A DNA stretch of 64,000 nucleotides from Micropterus salmoides. Its lineage: Eukaryota; Chordata; Actinopteri; Centrarchiformes; Centrarchidae. The notes under the pieces were generated by a model, which was given only the letters and a program-made list of their open reading frames with translations, ran no database searches and was not told where the DNA came from. This document shows, piece after piece, positions 22,956-33,846 of the stretch. The stretch's first letter is position 1. Each line of letters begins with the position of its first letter. The DNA lies in assembly GCF_014851395.1 (NCBI RefSeq), contig NW_024040707.1:15361457-15425456 (forward strand), written 5' to 3'. The position numbers and the translations under genes were made by a program.

Positions 22956-23515
22956 GTAAAAAAAGTTTGTAGAATTTGCAGTAAAAAACTGTCAAATAGC
23001 AACAATAAAAGACCATAAAATTCAAAATAGTATTTCATCGTAGCAGATACAGTGAATAACCCTAAATCAAGAAACAGTACATTACTGTAATTGTGACTGT
23101 CATAATATGTCAAAAACACACGTTTTTATTGTTAAAATATAACATTTTGGTAAAATTAATGGGAAAATACCGTAATGCCATAAGCAAGTAATAACCTTAA
23201 AATTAACGGTATCATTTTGTCTAAATTACAGATTTAGCTGATGTGTACAAATGTAAATAGCAACAGTAAAAGACCATAAAATTCTAAATGGTAGTTCACC
23301 GTAGCGGATACAGTGAATTACCCTAAATCAAGAAACAGTACATTACTGTAATTGTCACTGTCATAATATGTTGAAAAAACAAACGTTTTTATTGTTAAAA
23401 TACAACATTTTGGTAAAATTAATGGGAGAATACCGTAAATAAACATATCATTCTGTCAAAATTACAGATTTAACTACTTTAAATTTACAGTATGAATCCT
23501 TTCAGCATTCGGCAA
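22955..23515. repeat. MITE-like sequence with a 261-bp tandem duplication
   Basis: The block AATAGCAACA(A/G)TAAAAGAC occurs with a spacing of 261 bases (GACCATAAAATTC at 23011 and 23272). It is followed in both copies by CCCTAAATCAAGAAACAGTA, ATTGTTAAAAT and ACATTTTGGTAAAATTAATG. The left end is ACACTGTAAAAAAAG and the right end has TTTACAGTATG, giving roughly complementary termini. Recurrent TTACAGT/ACTGTAA words resemble those in the 38.2-kb array. Confidence 0.75.
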
Positions 23516-23869
23516 ACACATACCATCATTTCTATGGAAATAAGATGTTAAAAATATGGAATAGGCTATGTTTATTAAATGTTGATTTTAAGGCAAAACA
23601 TATTATGTTAAAATATCTGTAGAAATTATGGTAAACACATGACTTTTGGGTTTGTGGTCTTTCTAATTTTGTATTTTTAAAGTTAAAAGACAAACTATGA
23701 CTTTCTTGGCTTAAAATATCTTTTAAAGTGACAAATATCATGTGTGTGATTCAGGGCACAATTTAAATGGGATCAAAACAGTAGTTGTCTCTTGCCGTTG
23801 ACTACCATACCATATTTTTACCGCCATACCATATTATTCATTATTTTTGCTTCTTCCCTTCACGGGTCT

Positions 23870-24155
23870 CCAAGTTGCTCCCCACTTCCCCCAATACAAC
23901 CTCGAGTGAAGCTGGCCTCAACGTTGCTATGTTGTCGCGGCGAGGCAAGTTATCGTTGAGCTAACAGGATGCCAACGTCAGGCTAACGTTGAGCTAACAG
24001 GAAGCTAACGTGTAGCTGACATGCGGTATGCCCCTGGATCAGCCGACCAGGCGAACCCCCGTGTTTCCATGTTGCTCCACATTAGCTGCGGCTAACGTCA
24101 CTAAGCAACCAGATTGCTTGCTGCTGGCTGACCCTCATCGCTCAGATGGTAAGTG
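23870..24155 (+). promoter_or_regulatory. CpG-rich segment with possible first exon and splice donor
   Basis: About sixteen CpG sites fall in 290 bp, against a CpG-poor surrounding. The segment includes TTGTCGCGGCGAGGCAAG and several GCTAACGT words. It ends at CTCAGATG followed immediately by GTAAGTGATGG, a near-consensus splice donor placed directly after an ATG. This is what a promoter-proximal exon 1 ending in the start codon would look like. No downstream exon was found, so the gene, if any, is unknown. Repeat-derived CpG content is the main alternative. Confidence 0.3.
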
Positions 24156-24159
24156 ATGG

Positions 24160-25055
24160 TTCAGGACTGTGTTGTAGTTGGAAGTTGTTGAACAAACGCT
24201 GTCTGTGCCCATCTCAGTCAAGTCAGCCACACCAAGCTAACATTCCCCACACTGTGAGCCAGCTGCCGTTAGCCAGGTGGCTAATTTGCAGCTTGAGCTC
24301 AAGCAACAAGCAGTGCACTCTTTGTTCACAGTCAGAGGTCCCCTCACACACCCCTCCTCACAGAAACTGTGAATGAGCCCATGAGAGCGTACGCTTCGTC
24401 TGGACAGAACACATACACACCTTGTACACATTGCTGGTTGTGCGCATGCGGGTTGCGGGGGACTGGGTGGCTCATTATGTGGCTCTGGGCCAGTGGGTCT
24501 GTGCTTGGTGGTACCATATGGGCCAGTGTGCTGTTGACTCATCCTTCTTCGCCTCTAATGGAAGAGGGTGAAGCCTATACAAAATAGAACGGTAGTACTG
24601 TAAATCCAGATTCTATGAGTAGGCTATAGGTGCAGCCCTCTAAGTTGAAGGCCTCACTGGACCTTGGTTACAGTACAGAACTACCATTTTCCATTGACTG
24701 TAGGCCTATATAAAATTTGTTTCCAGATGTTCACTAGGGTATGGTTGATCTTATGGAGAGCAACTTGGTTGGCGAGTTGTGGTTAATAAGGTGTATAAGG
24801 TAATAAAACTGTTTTCCCCCATGATATAATTGTTTCTTCATTTTCAAAATTGATTAAAACAACATAAAAAACACCAAAGGTTTACATGTGGCTCACCAAA
24901 ATAATCAAAATATACACAGTTATGAAAATGTGTACATTATAATTAATAATAGTTACTAAGCTATTTCCAGAAAAAAAACTATATATTTTGCACCTGGTGA
25001 GCGCTCATCCCAACAACTCATAATACTGTATGCTTATTTTAAAATGAATGTTAAT
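24160..25055. other. Intergenic or intronic DNA, nothing recognised
   Basis: GC content falls gradually from the CpG-rich segment. The opposing frames at 24146-24587 have no domain that I can name. Confidence 0.45.
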
Positions 25056-25059
25056 GAGC

Positions 25060-25220
25060 TGAGAAAGGCAGAGAGAGAGAGAATGAACACAAATTTTATT
25101 GTTTTATTTGCTTATTTAAGGAAATGTATGAAATTAATTGTTCTTATGTAATTTATATGTAGCTTTGTCAATATTGTTGTCATACATTCTACAAATAAAG
25201 CTGATTTGAATTGAGTGAGT
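25060..25220 (+). mobile_element. LINE 3' tail relic
   Basis: TTTTATTGTTTTATTTGCTT, then TAGCTTTGTCAATATTG and ACAAATAAAGCTGATTTGAA followed by TTGAGTGAGTG. This resembles the 3' end of a fish LINE of the kind finishing in AATAAAGCTGAATTGAATTG. No coding part. Confidence 0.4.
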
Positions 25221-25229
25221 GGGGGAGAG

Positions 25230-25722
25230 AGAGACGTTAACGTTAAGTGGGCTAATGTGGGCTGTTTCTACCACTGTTAAATTCAAGGTGTCCATCAGGC
25301 AGTTTTGTGTTGCACTTGCAAAAACGATGTTTACTCATTTGTAAAGTTAAGCTAACGTTAGTTATTTAATGGTAACACCCCGGAGGAAATATCCAGTTGT
25401 AACATAATTTTTGTGGCAAGTCAATTAAAAGCGGTTATGTGCTATTTCTGTAAACTTAACCGTTAACCGAAATTAACCACGGTGTTTATACAAGCGCTCT
25501 GGAGGAGCCAGTTGCAAGTGGACATTATGTGACTAACATTAGATATAGAAGGTTTAAGGCTAACGTAACGTTAGTTTTTTACTGGAGGCACAATGTTCCT
25601 GTGAACGTTACGTTGGGCGGCAGCTGTCAACGTTACGTTACCGATTTTAACTGTATAATAACGTTATGTGAACGGCAGTGTCAATATAACGATATAAAGA
25701 TAACGTTAACTTAAACGTTTAT
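25230..25722. repeat. Cluster of AACGTTA/TAACGTT motifs
   Basis: About twelve ACGTTA-type words occur in under 500 bp, several in tandem head-to-head form (GACGTTAACGTTAAG, CTAACGTAACGTTAG, GAACGTTACGTTGGG, CAACGTTACGTTACCG). Spacing is irregular, so this is not a simple satellite. Origin unknown. Confidence 0.7.
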
Positions 25723-25724
25723 GA

Positions 25725-26600
25725 AGCAGGTAAGTTAGAGACAGGCGTAAGTATAGGAATGTGATGTGGATATGTCTGTTAATTTCAGTGAGCTTGTTCT
25801 TAGAAACAACATTGTTAAAGAGATGCAAAAGTTGGGTCAGAAATATACTTTCAGTAAACTTGCTTAACTGCTTATAAATGACCTTATCAGATGAGGACAT
25901 TGCCAAAGTTTGGGAGTCTGTCAGGGGATTTTATCTGTTTTCTGCATGTCTGCAGGCACAATCAGGACAGCATACTCAAGAAACAGTGGAAAGAGTGTAG
26001 AATGTGGAGCAAAGGGCCAATACTGGAATCTAACCTTGGCTGCTGCAGTACATATTCTACTAGGTGAGCCACACGGGTAGCCCAGCTCCTGTCTTCTTTC
26101 CATACTCTTTCTTTCAGGTCAAAAAGTCACATAAACAAAAAAATATTATTATATAATAATAAATAATTAATATATATAATATAATAATAATTAACAAAGA
26201 AACAGAAAGAATAAACTAACTAAAAACAAAATATTAGCCTTTCGTTGTTTTTGGTCTTTTCAATATAAGATCACTACATAATAAATATTTTATTATCTAA
26301 CAGAATATACAGCCACAAACCAACACATTCCTGCCTCCTGATGTTGCTTTCTCCACCTACTTTCCTGAGTGTCCTGAGGTCCACAGGCTGTGCACAATCC
26401 CAAACTGTACAGTATAGTGGAAACTATATTGATGTTTCTTCAGTATTCATGATTGCTGAGACATTGATCCCCGTTGCATTCAGCCTCGCAGACTGTCTGA
26501 TCTAGGACTTGCATCTGTCCCTTACTCTCATATATCCAAACGTGATCCCGTCTGCAGCAGCTTTATTTTACACATGTAGCTGGCGCTGGATTTATTTTTT
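25725..26600. other. Intergenic DNA
   Basis: Contains an AT-only stretch near 26140-26200 and no supportable gene. Confidence 0.5.
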
Positions 26601-26984
26601 GATTTGATTTTCTCATGAACGTGCTGTTTGCTTCTGCATAATTAAAAACACAACGACAAGGAGGGACTTGCAGATATTTATGTTGTTTACAGAAGCCAAT
26701 AGCTAAATGTGCATTACACCCCCCCACCCTGTCATGTAGACTCTAACCGAACAACCTAACTCTAGACCGCTAACCGAACTAACTAGTTAAAGATACAGTT
26801 AGTAATGTTAGCTGCGGTTTATCAAAAAGTAAATGTATCTGTTCTTGAAGAAACTCACCTCGGTACTGTATTCCCTGTTAGCGTCTCTGTTCGGTCCGGT
26901 TCATGCCATGTTCACTGGGAGGCTGCTGAGAGCAGTTTTGCTGACTGGCAGCTGTCAACTGTGTGTATAAGCCACAGAACGTCT

Positions 26985-28225
26985 CGGGTTACGTATGTAA
27001 CCCTTGTTCCCCGAGAAGGCCAGACCACCCTGTTGAACTTCTGTGGGGGGTGGACCCGGAACTGCAGCCTATAGCCATCCACTACGGTGTTCAGGACCCA
27101 CGGGGAAATGTTTGCAAGGCTCCGCCATGCTTCTACAAAATCCCCTTGGGACTGGTGGCCGGTGTTATGCGTAGGTCCCCGGTGGCACCCTGAAGCGGAA
27201 GGGTGAAAAAAAACAGAGCCTGAGCCGCCACGAGGGATGGGGACCTCGGTCAGCTTCTCTGGCGGGGGGTGTGGGGTGGTAGTGGGCCCCCCTACTCGAA
27301 ACCTCAGGACCTCTTTCCCCAAGCCCGCCGAGACTGAATGACGGTCCTCAGACCCGTCTTCTCGGGGGGCTGTGGGCGAGAGCGCCGCCTCGCGTCCCAG
27401 GTTTGTTGAGGGGGACTACGTGAAGCGACGCTTCGCTTCTGGCTCCGGCAGTAGGAGCTGGATGAGGGCCGAGCTCGTCTCTCTTCAGCCGTCGCCATCC
27501 TGGACACGATGAGAGGCATGAGAGGCGCGGCTCCTGCCCCGCCTGGGCACGACGTCGGCCCGGCTCCCGGAAGTCATCCTCCATGATGCTAAGCACGTCT
27601 AGCTCCTCAGAATCAGACTGTGCAAGCCTTTCCAGACTTATAGAAGAAGCCGAGAAACGGGCTCCCGAACGGGGAAGAGAGGAGGCGGAGTCAGCAGACC
27701 AGGACCGGAAAAAATGCCTCAGCTGTCCCGAAGCACTCGGAGATATCACGCTGCGATCCCCATGAACGTAGCCGCCGCAACGCCTCAGCAACTGCGGGGC
27801 CTGAGCCACGGGAAGAGCGCATCCGACCGTCTTCTGAAAAGAAAGCTGCACGAGACCTCAGCACCCTCAGGGACCGGGCCTCACCATGGCCGCAGACAGC
27901 CCCCTCGAGAGCTGCCTGGGCGTGCGACATCCCCAGACAGGGAACACACATCTCATGAGTCTCCCCAGCCGCGATGTAGCGTGGGCATGGAAAAACACAT
28001 TGTCGGAACTGATTACCAGACATGGTCTCTACTGCCTCGTCAGGACTTCCAGGCAAGACAAGAACTTTCTCGATAGTGGAGCTTCCAAACATACTCAGAG
28101 TGCCTGCTGAATAGAAAGAAGCTAATGTGTCCTGTGTGCCGGTGTGCTTATATACGCCTCCGGTTACGCCGTCACATGCTACCGTTCTAGCAACACCAAT
28201 AGAATTGGTTCGAGTTCCCTCGAAG
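26985..28225 (-). mobile_element. DIRS retrotransposon remnant (gag only)
   Basis: The left edge has CGTCTCGGGTTACGTATGTA and ACCCTTGTTCCCCGAGA, a motif set I know from terminal repeats of fish DIRS elements. The right edge has GGTTCGAGTTCCCTCGAAGG. The only coding remains are gag, on the minus strand. Reverse transcriptase, RNase H and tyrosine recombinase are all absent, so this is a strongly deleted or non-autonomous derivative. It is a different subfamily from the element at 41.7-46.1 kb. Confidence 0.7.
27348..28092 (-). pseudogene. DIRS gag-like protein, fragmented
   Basis: The frame from 28092 reads MFGSSTIEKVLVLPGSPDEA, then FRQCVFPCPRYIAAGETHEMCVPCLG (split here as FRQCVFPCPRY / MCVPCLGMSHAQAALEGA / VCGHGEA), a cysteine-histidine cluster as at the start of fish DIRS gag proteins. 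An overlapping frame (27851-27348) carries RLAQSDSEELDVLSIMEDDF, the acidic linker expected further along gag. The split over two frames indicates a frameshift around 27.7-27.8 kb. Predicted role: nucleic-acid binding and particle formation. Not functional as it stands. Confidence 0.65.
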
Positions 28226-28349
28226 GGGAACTAAACTGATAGATTGTGAACAGTAGCAGGATACTAATGATCTCTCTGAAAAGGCAGATCGTACAGATAT
28301 TTTAATTGTCCACGATCTAATTTCGTAATATCGCCCACCCCTAACTGTG

Positions 28350-29025
28350 CCTGAATGCTCCGCTATGAAGCCATCGCTAATGGAAGACTTTGCACCCCTC
28401 GCATTAAATTGAGTATTTTCTCTAGGTGAGCAAGCGTCTGACACAACAATCTTTTTTTGTGTGCTACATGAAAGGACAACTGGTATCTGTCTGGACATTA
28501 GCGGCTAGACATCCAGCGGAGCCTTTAAATTGGATCACCTGTGTGCAGTGCTTGAAGTGGACTGGTACTCATCGGTATGCTTCTACATTTCAGTCTTTGG
28601 CATACCGGTAATTTTGGTTGCGGACCGGCAGTTCTCACAAGCTGCTAGTACTCGTTTCTACCCTCTCCATATCAGGTTCTCTGTGATGACCACCTGTTAC
28701 CGTTCTCGCCTGCCTGCTAACATCTGTTGGTGGAGACAGAGCCGGGAGAAGATTAGTTCCTTTCTTGCAGCCGTATGCAGAAAGTAGCTCGTCAATAACC
28801 AGCCAATCACAGCCGGGATGGGGCGGGACATTTTAAAAAAAGGTTTACGCACAACATCAAACCTTTGGAACTTGATCTTCTGCATGAATAGTTATGGTTG
28901 ACATGTTAGTACTTAGTGTTAACAGATGAGAGACTAACCACTATGTGGCTTGCACAATAATTTAGACTGAAAACAACCCACAAAAATGAAACTGCTGTTT
29001 TGTCCAACTGGAATTAATATTATAG
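28350..29025. other. Intergenic DNA, possibly further MITE sequence
   Basis: CpG-richer than average (GTCTGGACATTAGCGGCTAG, GCATACCGG). No gene or terminal repeat recognised. Confidence 0.4.
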
Positions 29026-29029
29026 TAGT

Positions 29030-29467
29030 CAGTGTTTCCCCTAGGATGGAGTTGTAGCAGCGCAGGTAAAGCGATTTTTTTTGTGTGCGTAGTATGTAGA
29101 ACATATAGAATATCCCAACACAACATGTCTCAGCAGTATTGCTCTTGTGTCCATGTGATGCACATTAGAATAGCTTAAAATTTCAGTGTTTTCCCAGTTT
29201 TATGTAAGCTTTAGAGGAATGTTTTGGTGGTGGTTGTGTTAGTCTTGTTCAGGGGTTTGGGGATCTTCCCCTAAGAAAATTTTCAGTTTTCCAATGAAAA
29301 ATATGTAATTTCATATCATATTCGACCATTATTTTCACCTATCTCTGAACAAATAGTTGGAAAAGCTAGAGTAGATAATAAAAAAGGGGGGGAGATACTA
29401 GCTAACTTAGCGCAAAGTGGCTTCACTTTACACTTCACGCTCCTGAATGCATGTAGGGGAAACACTG
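29030..29467. mobile_element. hAT MITE with 14-bp perfect terminal inverted repeats
   Basis: It begins CAGTGTTTCCCCTA and ends TAGGGGAAACACTG, exact over 14 bases; length 438 bp. This is a typical hAT terminal repeat. The expected 8-base target duplication is not clear (ATAGTAGT left, GTAGTGAT right share only part), so the site has decayed. No coding capacity. Confidence 0.85.
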
Positions 29468-29689
29468 GTAGTGATAAGCTATATAGTAGACTATACCATG
29501 ATCTTAAATTATAATAAATGCATTAACATTAAGCCTAATCAGAGCTTAACCACAGGGATGTAAGATCACAAAACACTTTTTATTTGTGAAACAGTTGAAT
29601 TTTAACTTATAAGCTGTTTAAATGTTACAAATACTATTGACGAGGCAGAAAGTTCGAATAAAATGTAACCTGTAAATTTAATCAAATAG

Positions 29690-29795
29690 CCAGAAATAAC
29701 AGGAAAATGCATAGATTTTCAACATAAGGTAACTTATTGCATTTAATGTATGTGTACCGATCCTGCTTACACTCGTGCGTGGTCACCACCAAAGA
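29690..29795. repeat. Segment paralogous to window start
   Basis: Counterpart of 1-95: AAAATGCATAGATTTTCA, GTGTACCGATCCTGC and GTGGTCACC. It lies about 95 bases upstream of the exon-like segment at 29889 and probably belongs to the same duplicated unit. Confidence 0.55.
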
Positions 29796-30930
29796 CCCAT
29801 TCTGAGCCAGGAAAAACCCTGCATTGTATGATTTTCTTTTCTGTTTTAACCTCTATTAATGTTTCATTTGTTGTTCTTCTGGCTGCAGAGAGGATGATGC
29901 TGGTCAACAGTGAACAATTCAATTCAATTCAATTTTATTTATATAGCGCCAAATCACAACAACAGTTATCTCACAGCACTTTTCATAAAAGAGCAGGTCT
30001 AGACCGTACTCTATGATGCTATTTACAGAAGCCCAACAGTTCCCACCAAGAGCATGCACTAGGCGACAGAGGCAAGGAAAAACTTCCTTTTAAGAGGCAG
30101 AAACCTCGAGCAGAACCATGGCTCAGGGTGGGCGGCCATCTGCCTCGACCGGTTGGGGTGAAGGAGAGAGAGAGAGAGAGAGAGGCAGCCTACACAATAT
30201 ACACACAGAGGTACAGACAGTAAAGGTGATGTTGCTATAGACTAAATGAAAAATGGTACAGATATTTATAGTAGTGTTAATGGTAACAGTCGTAATGTTA
30301 ATGATTATAATAACAATAGGACTAGTAACAATAGTCGTTGCAGCAGAGGGTGTCGAGCAGGAACACGGGGGCAGCAGGTGACCTGCAGCCACAGATCCAG
30401 ACTCCACAGCTCCAGAGCCAGAAAACCTGCAGGAAGTGATAGGAGGAGAGAGGAGAGGGACGAGAAAGCACAAGACTACCAGAAAGGGGAGAAGTTGTGT
30501 TAGTAACACGCAATAATGGGATGAGGTTGCATACAGAGGGAGAGAAAGTAGAGGAGAGAGGAGCTCAGTGCATCATAGGAAATCCCCCGGCAGTCTAGGC
30601 CTATAGCAGCATAACTAAGGGATGGTTCAGGACTCACCTGAGCCAGCCCTAACTATAAGCTTTATCAAAGAGGAAAGTCTTAAGCCTACTCTTAAATGTG
30701 GAGATGGTGTCTGCCTCCTGAACCCAAACTGGAACCTGGTTCCACAGGAGAGGAGCTTGATAGCTGAACGCTCTGGCTCCAAGTCTACTTTTGGAGACTC
30801 TAGGAACCACAAGTAACCGTGCATTCTGGGAGCGCAGTGCTCTGGTGGGGTAGTAAGGTACTATTAGCTCTTTAAGATAAGATGGTGCCTGACCATTAAG
30901 AGCTTTGTAGGTAAGAAGAATGATTTTAAA

Positions 30931-32221
30931 TTATATTCTGGATTTTACTGGAAGCCAATGCAAAGAAGCTAAAACAGGAGAAATGTGATCTCTTTTCCTG
31001 GTTCCTGTCAGAACACGTGCTGCAGCATTCTGGATCAGCTGAAGAGTCTTAGCGGACTTTTTCGAGCAGCCTGATAATAAGGAATTGCAGTAATCCAGCC
31101 TAGAAGTAACAAATGCATGGACTAGTTTTTCTGCATCATTTTTAGACAGGATGTTCCTGATTTTCGTAATATTACGTAGGTGGAAAAAGGCGGTCCTTGA
31201 AATTTGCTTAATGTGAGACTTAAACGACATGTCCTGATCAAAGATAACTCCAAGATTCCTCACAGTGGTGCTGGAGGCCAGGGGGATGCCATCAAGGGAA
31301 ACTATATCTTTAGATAATGCGTCACGGAGGTGCTTAGGCCCCAGAGCAATAACTTCAGTTTTATCTGAGTTTAACATTAGAAAATTACAGGTCATCCAGG
31401 TTTTAACATCCTGAAGGCACATTTGAAGTTTAACTAACTGATGAGTTTCATCTGGCTTGATCCATAGATATAACTGAGTATCATCTGCATAACAATGAAA
31501 GCTTATGGAATGTTTCCTGATAATATTGCTTAAGGGAAGCATATATAAAGTGAAGAGGATTGGTCCGAGGACAGATCCTTGAGGAACTCCATAACTAACT
31601 TTGGCATGCATGGAGGACTCATCGTTAACATGTACAAACTGAAATCAATCTGATAAATAGGACTTAAACAAGCTTAGAGCGGTTCCTTTAATGCCAATGA
31701 AATATTCCAGTCTGCAATAGGATCTGATGGTCAATGGCATCAAATGCAGCACTAAGATCTAATAAAACCAGTACAGAGACAAGTCCTTTGTCTGATGCAA
31801 TAAGGAGGTCGTTAGTAATTTTCACCAGTGCTGTCTCTGTGCTATGATGAGCTCTAAATCCTGACTGAAAATCCTCAAATAAACTATTGCTCTGTAGAAA
31901 GTCACACAGCTGTTTAGCAACTGCTTTCTCCAGAACCTTAGAGAGAAATGGAAGGTTAGATATAGGTCTATAGTTGGCTAAAACATCCGGATCAAGTTTG
32001 GGCTTTTTCAAAAGAGGTTTAATTACAGCTACTTTAAAGTACTGTGGTACATAGCCTGTTGATAGAGATAGATTGATCATATCTAGTATAGAGGTGCTGA
32101 CTAAGGGTAAAACATCTTTAAGCAACCTAGTCGGGATGGGGTCTAAGAGGCAGGTTGATGGTTTAGATGAAGAAATTATTGAAGTTAGTAAAGATTGAGT
32201 GAAGCAAAACAGTCTAAACAT
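30931..32221 (-). pseudogene. L2 reverse transcriptase (broken)
   Basis: 32221-31688 carries the fingers and first palm blocks: PSTCLLDPIPTRLLKDVLP, NYRPISNLPFLSKVLEKAVA, FQSGFRAHHSTETALVKI and VLLDLSAAFDAIDHQILL (first catalytic Asp). A break follows at about 31690-31610. 31611-30931 resumes SYGVPQGSVLGPILFTLYML, SFHCYADDTQLYL (intact Y-A-D-D), NSDKTEVIALGPK, NLGVIFDQDMSFKSHI, and the C-terminal SRLDYCNSLLSG and RDHISPVLASLHWLPV blocks. The catalytic residues are preserved but no single frame joins them. Polymerase of target-primed reverse transcription. Confidence 0.93.
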
Positions 32222-32243
32222 GTATCTGGTTCTACAGCTGTTT

Positions 32244-32852
32244 CTAAGGTTCCTGAGTTAAGAGATAATCGGTGCCAGTTGAGGGCAGGTCTTGGTGAAT
32301 TTTGTCTCTAATAGCTAGAATTTTATCATTAAAGAAGCTCATGAAGTCGTAACTACTGAGAGCTATGGGAATACTTGGCTCAATAGAGCTGTGACTCTCT
32401 GTCAGCCTGGCTACAGTGCTGAAAAGAAACTTGGGGTTGTTCCTATTTTCCTCAATTAATGACGAGTAGTACGCTGCTCTGGCATTACGGAGGGCCTTCC
32501 TATAAGTTTTAAGACTATCTTGCCAAATTAAACGAGAATTTTCCACTTTGGTGGAACGCCAATTCCTCTCAAGTTTCTGCGATATTTGCTTTAATTTGCG
32601 AGTTTCAGTATTATACCATGGAGCTAACCGTCTTTGTTTTAGTATTTTCTTTTTTAGAGGGGCTACAGAGTCCAGTGTCATTCGCAGCGAGCCTGCAGCA
32701 CTATCAACAAGATGATCGATTTGGGAGGGACTGAAATTAGCATAGGAGTCCTCCGTTACTTTGTGACTAGATAATGTATTTAGAGCTGATGGAATCGCAT
32801 CCTTAAATTTAGCTACAGCACTATCAGACAGACATCTTGTATAGAAACTCAA
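32244..32852 (-). pseudogene. L2 region between endonuclease and reverse transcriptase
   Basis: An open stretch of 202 codons with LAPWYNTETRKLKQISQKLE, a basic helical segment, AAYYSSLIEENRNNPKFLFS and FMSFFNDKILAIRDKI. These are the conserved linker blocks seen in L2/CR1 polyproteins ('W(Y/F)(N/D)...R..KR..R.LER.W', 'YY..LI......P..LF', 'F..FF..KI..IR'). No enzymatic role is known. A frame break near 32240 separates it from the polymerase. Confidence 0.88.
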
Positions 32853-32968
32853 AAGTTATCAAACAGTGGTCGGATAAAGAGGGATTCTGTGGGAACACCA
32901 CTAAATGTTCAATTTCAATACCATACACCAAAACAAGGTCGAGGGTGTGGTTAAAACAGTGAGTCGGT

Positions 32969-33613
32969 TCATGAACACTCTGAGAGAAGCCAATGGAATC
33001 TAACAGAGATCAACGCAGTACTAAAGCTGTCATTCTCAACGTCCACATGAATATTAAAATCCCCTACAATAATAACTTTGTCCGTTTTAAGGACTAAAGT
33101 TGACAAAAACTCAGCAAATTCAGATAAGAATTCAGAATACGGGCCAGGTGCTCGGTACACTATAACGAAGAGAATTGGTTGCAATGATTTCTAACTTGGG
33201 TGCGAAAGACTAAGAACAAGACTTTCAAATGAGTTATAGTTTGGTTTAGGTTTAGAGCTGATTAATAGGCTAGAGTCGAAGATAGCTGCAACTCCACCTC
33301 CTCGGCCTGTGCCTTGAGGAATGTGAGTATTAATATGACTGGGAGGGGTGGATTCATTTAGGCTAACATATTCTCCATCACCCAGCCAGGTTTCAGTAAG
33401 ACAAAATAAATCAATATCATAATCTGATATTAGTTCATTTACTAGTACACCTTTAGAAGAGAGAGATCTGATGTTTAAGAGTCCACATTTAACTCTCCTA
33501 TTCGTTTGCACTATTGCTCTTGTGGTTTTAATTTTTATGAGGTTTTTATGCACAGCTCCTCTTCTGTTTACCTTTTTAAATAATTTCAATGGTCGGGGGA
33601 CAGACACCGTCAC
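32969..33613 (-). pseudogene. L2 endonuclease domain (broken)
   Basis: 33613-33191 contains VKCGLLNIRSLSSKGVLVNE, DIDLFCLTETWLGDGEYVSL (catalytic Glu in TETW) and GRGGGVAAIFDSSL. A TAG at 33191-33193 interrupts the frame. The same frame continues at once with KSLQPILFVIVYRAPGPYS and VIIVGDFNIHVD (Asp-Phe-Asn block), so the stop is a nonsense change in an otherwise collinear domain. Further on, frameshifts around 33040-32860 disrupt the end of the domain. The enzyme would nick the target site. Confidence 0.9.
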
Positions 33614-33703
33614 TATAGGATTTTCACTAAGTAACTCCTGAAATGGAGGAGCAGAGAAGTGTGTTAAACTGCGACTCTGCCTCCTGGTCTCAACTCTGGG
33701 TTG

Positions 33704-33846
33704 TCATGGATTTGGTCCACTAATAAACTTGGCCAGATTTCTAGAAATGAGAGCTGCTCCTTCCCAAGTGGGATGGATGCCGTCTCTCCGGATCAGACCA
33801 GGTCTTCCCCAGAAAGTCTGCCAATGATCAACAAAGCCCACATCTG
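33704..33846 (-). pseudogene. L2 esterase-like (SGNH) domain, C-terminal end
   Basis: Translation from about 33846 gives WQTFWGRPGLIRRDGIHPTW, then EGAALISRNLAKFISGPNP and a stop (33704-33706). The D-G-x-H-P-x-x-x-G block matches the catalytic Asp/His end of SGNH hydrolase domains in the first product of some CR1/L2 LINEs. The rest, including the catalytic serine, is missing because of the 5' truncation. The role of the domain in retrotransposition is not settled. Confidence 0.7.

Larger units (their letters stand above)
26610..28347 (+). mobile_element. MITE (10.1-10.7 kb family) interrupted by a DIRS remnant
   Basis: The plus strand at 26690-26850 carries GCCAATAGCTAAATGTGCAT, a GCTAACCGAACTAAC block and GCGGTTTATCAAAAAGTAAA in the same order as the minus strand of 10130-10692. 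After the DIRS remnant, 28240-28347 ends AATATCGCCCACCCCTAA, complementary to the TAGGGGTGG start of the 10-kb copy. The two halves are therefore probably one MITE split by a 1.24-kb insertion. Exact join positions are approximate. Confidence 0.55.

Noticed and set aside
26912..27322. 136-codon minus-strand frame near the DIRS remnant
   Set aside because: It crosses the boundary between the MITE and the DIRS remnant and carries no motif of either.
27304..27519. Arg/Ser-rich frames as a splicing-factor-like gene
   Set aside because: They lie within the GC-rich DIRS gag remnant and are out-of-frame translations of it.
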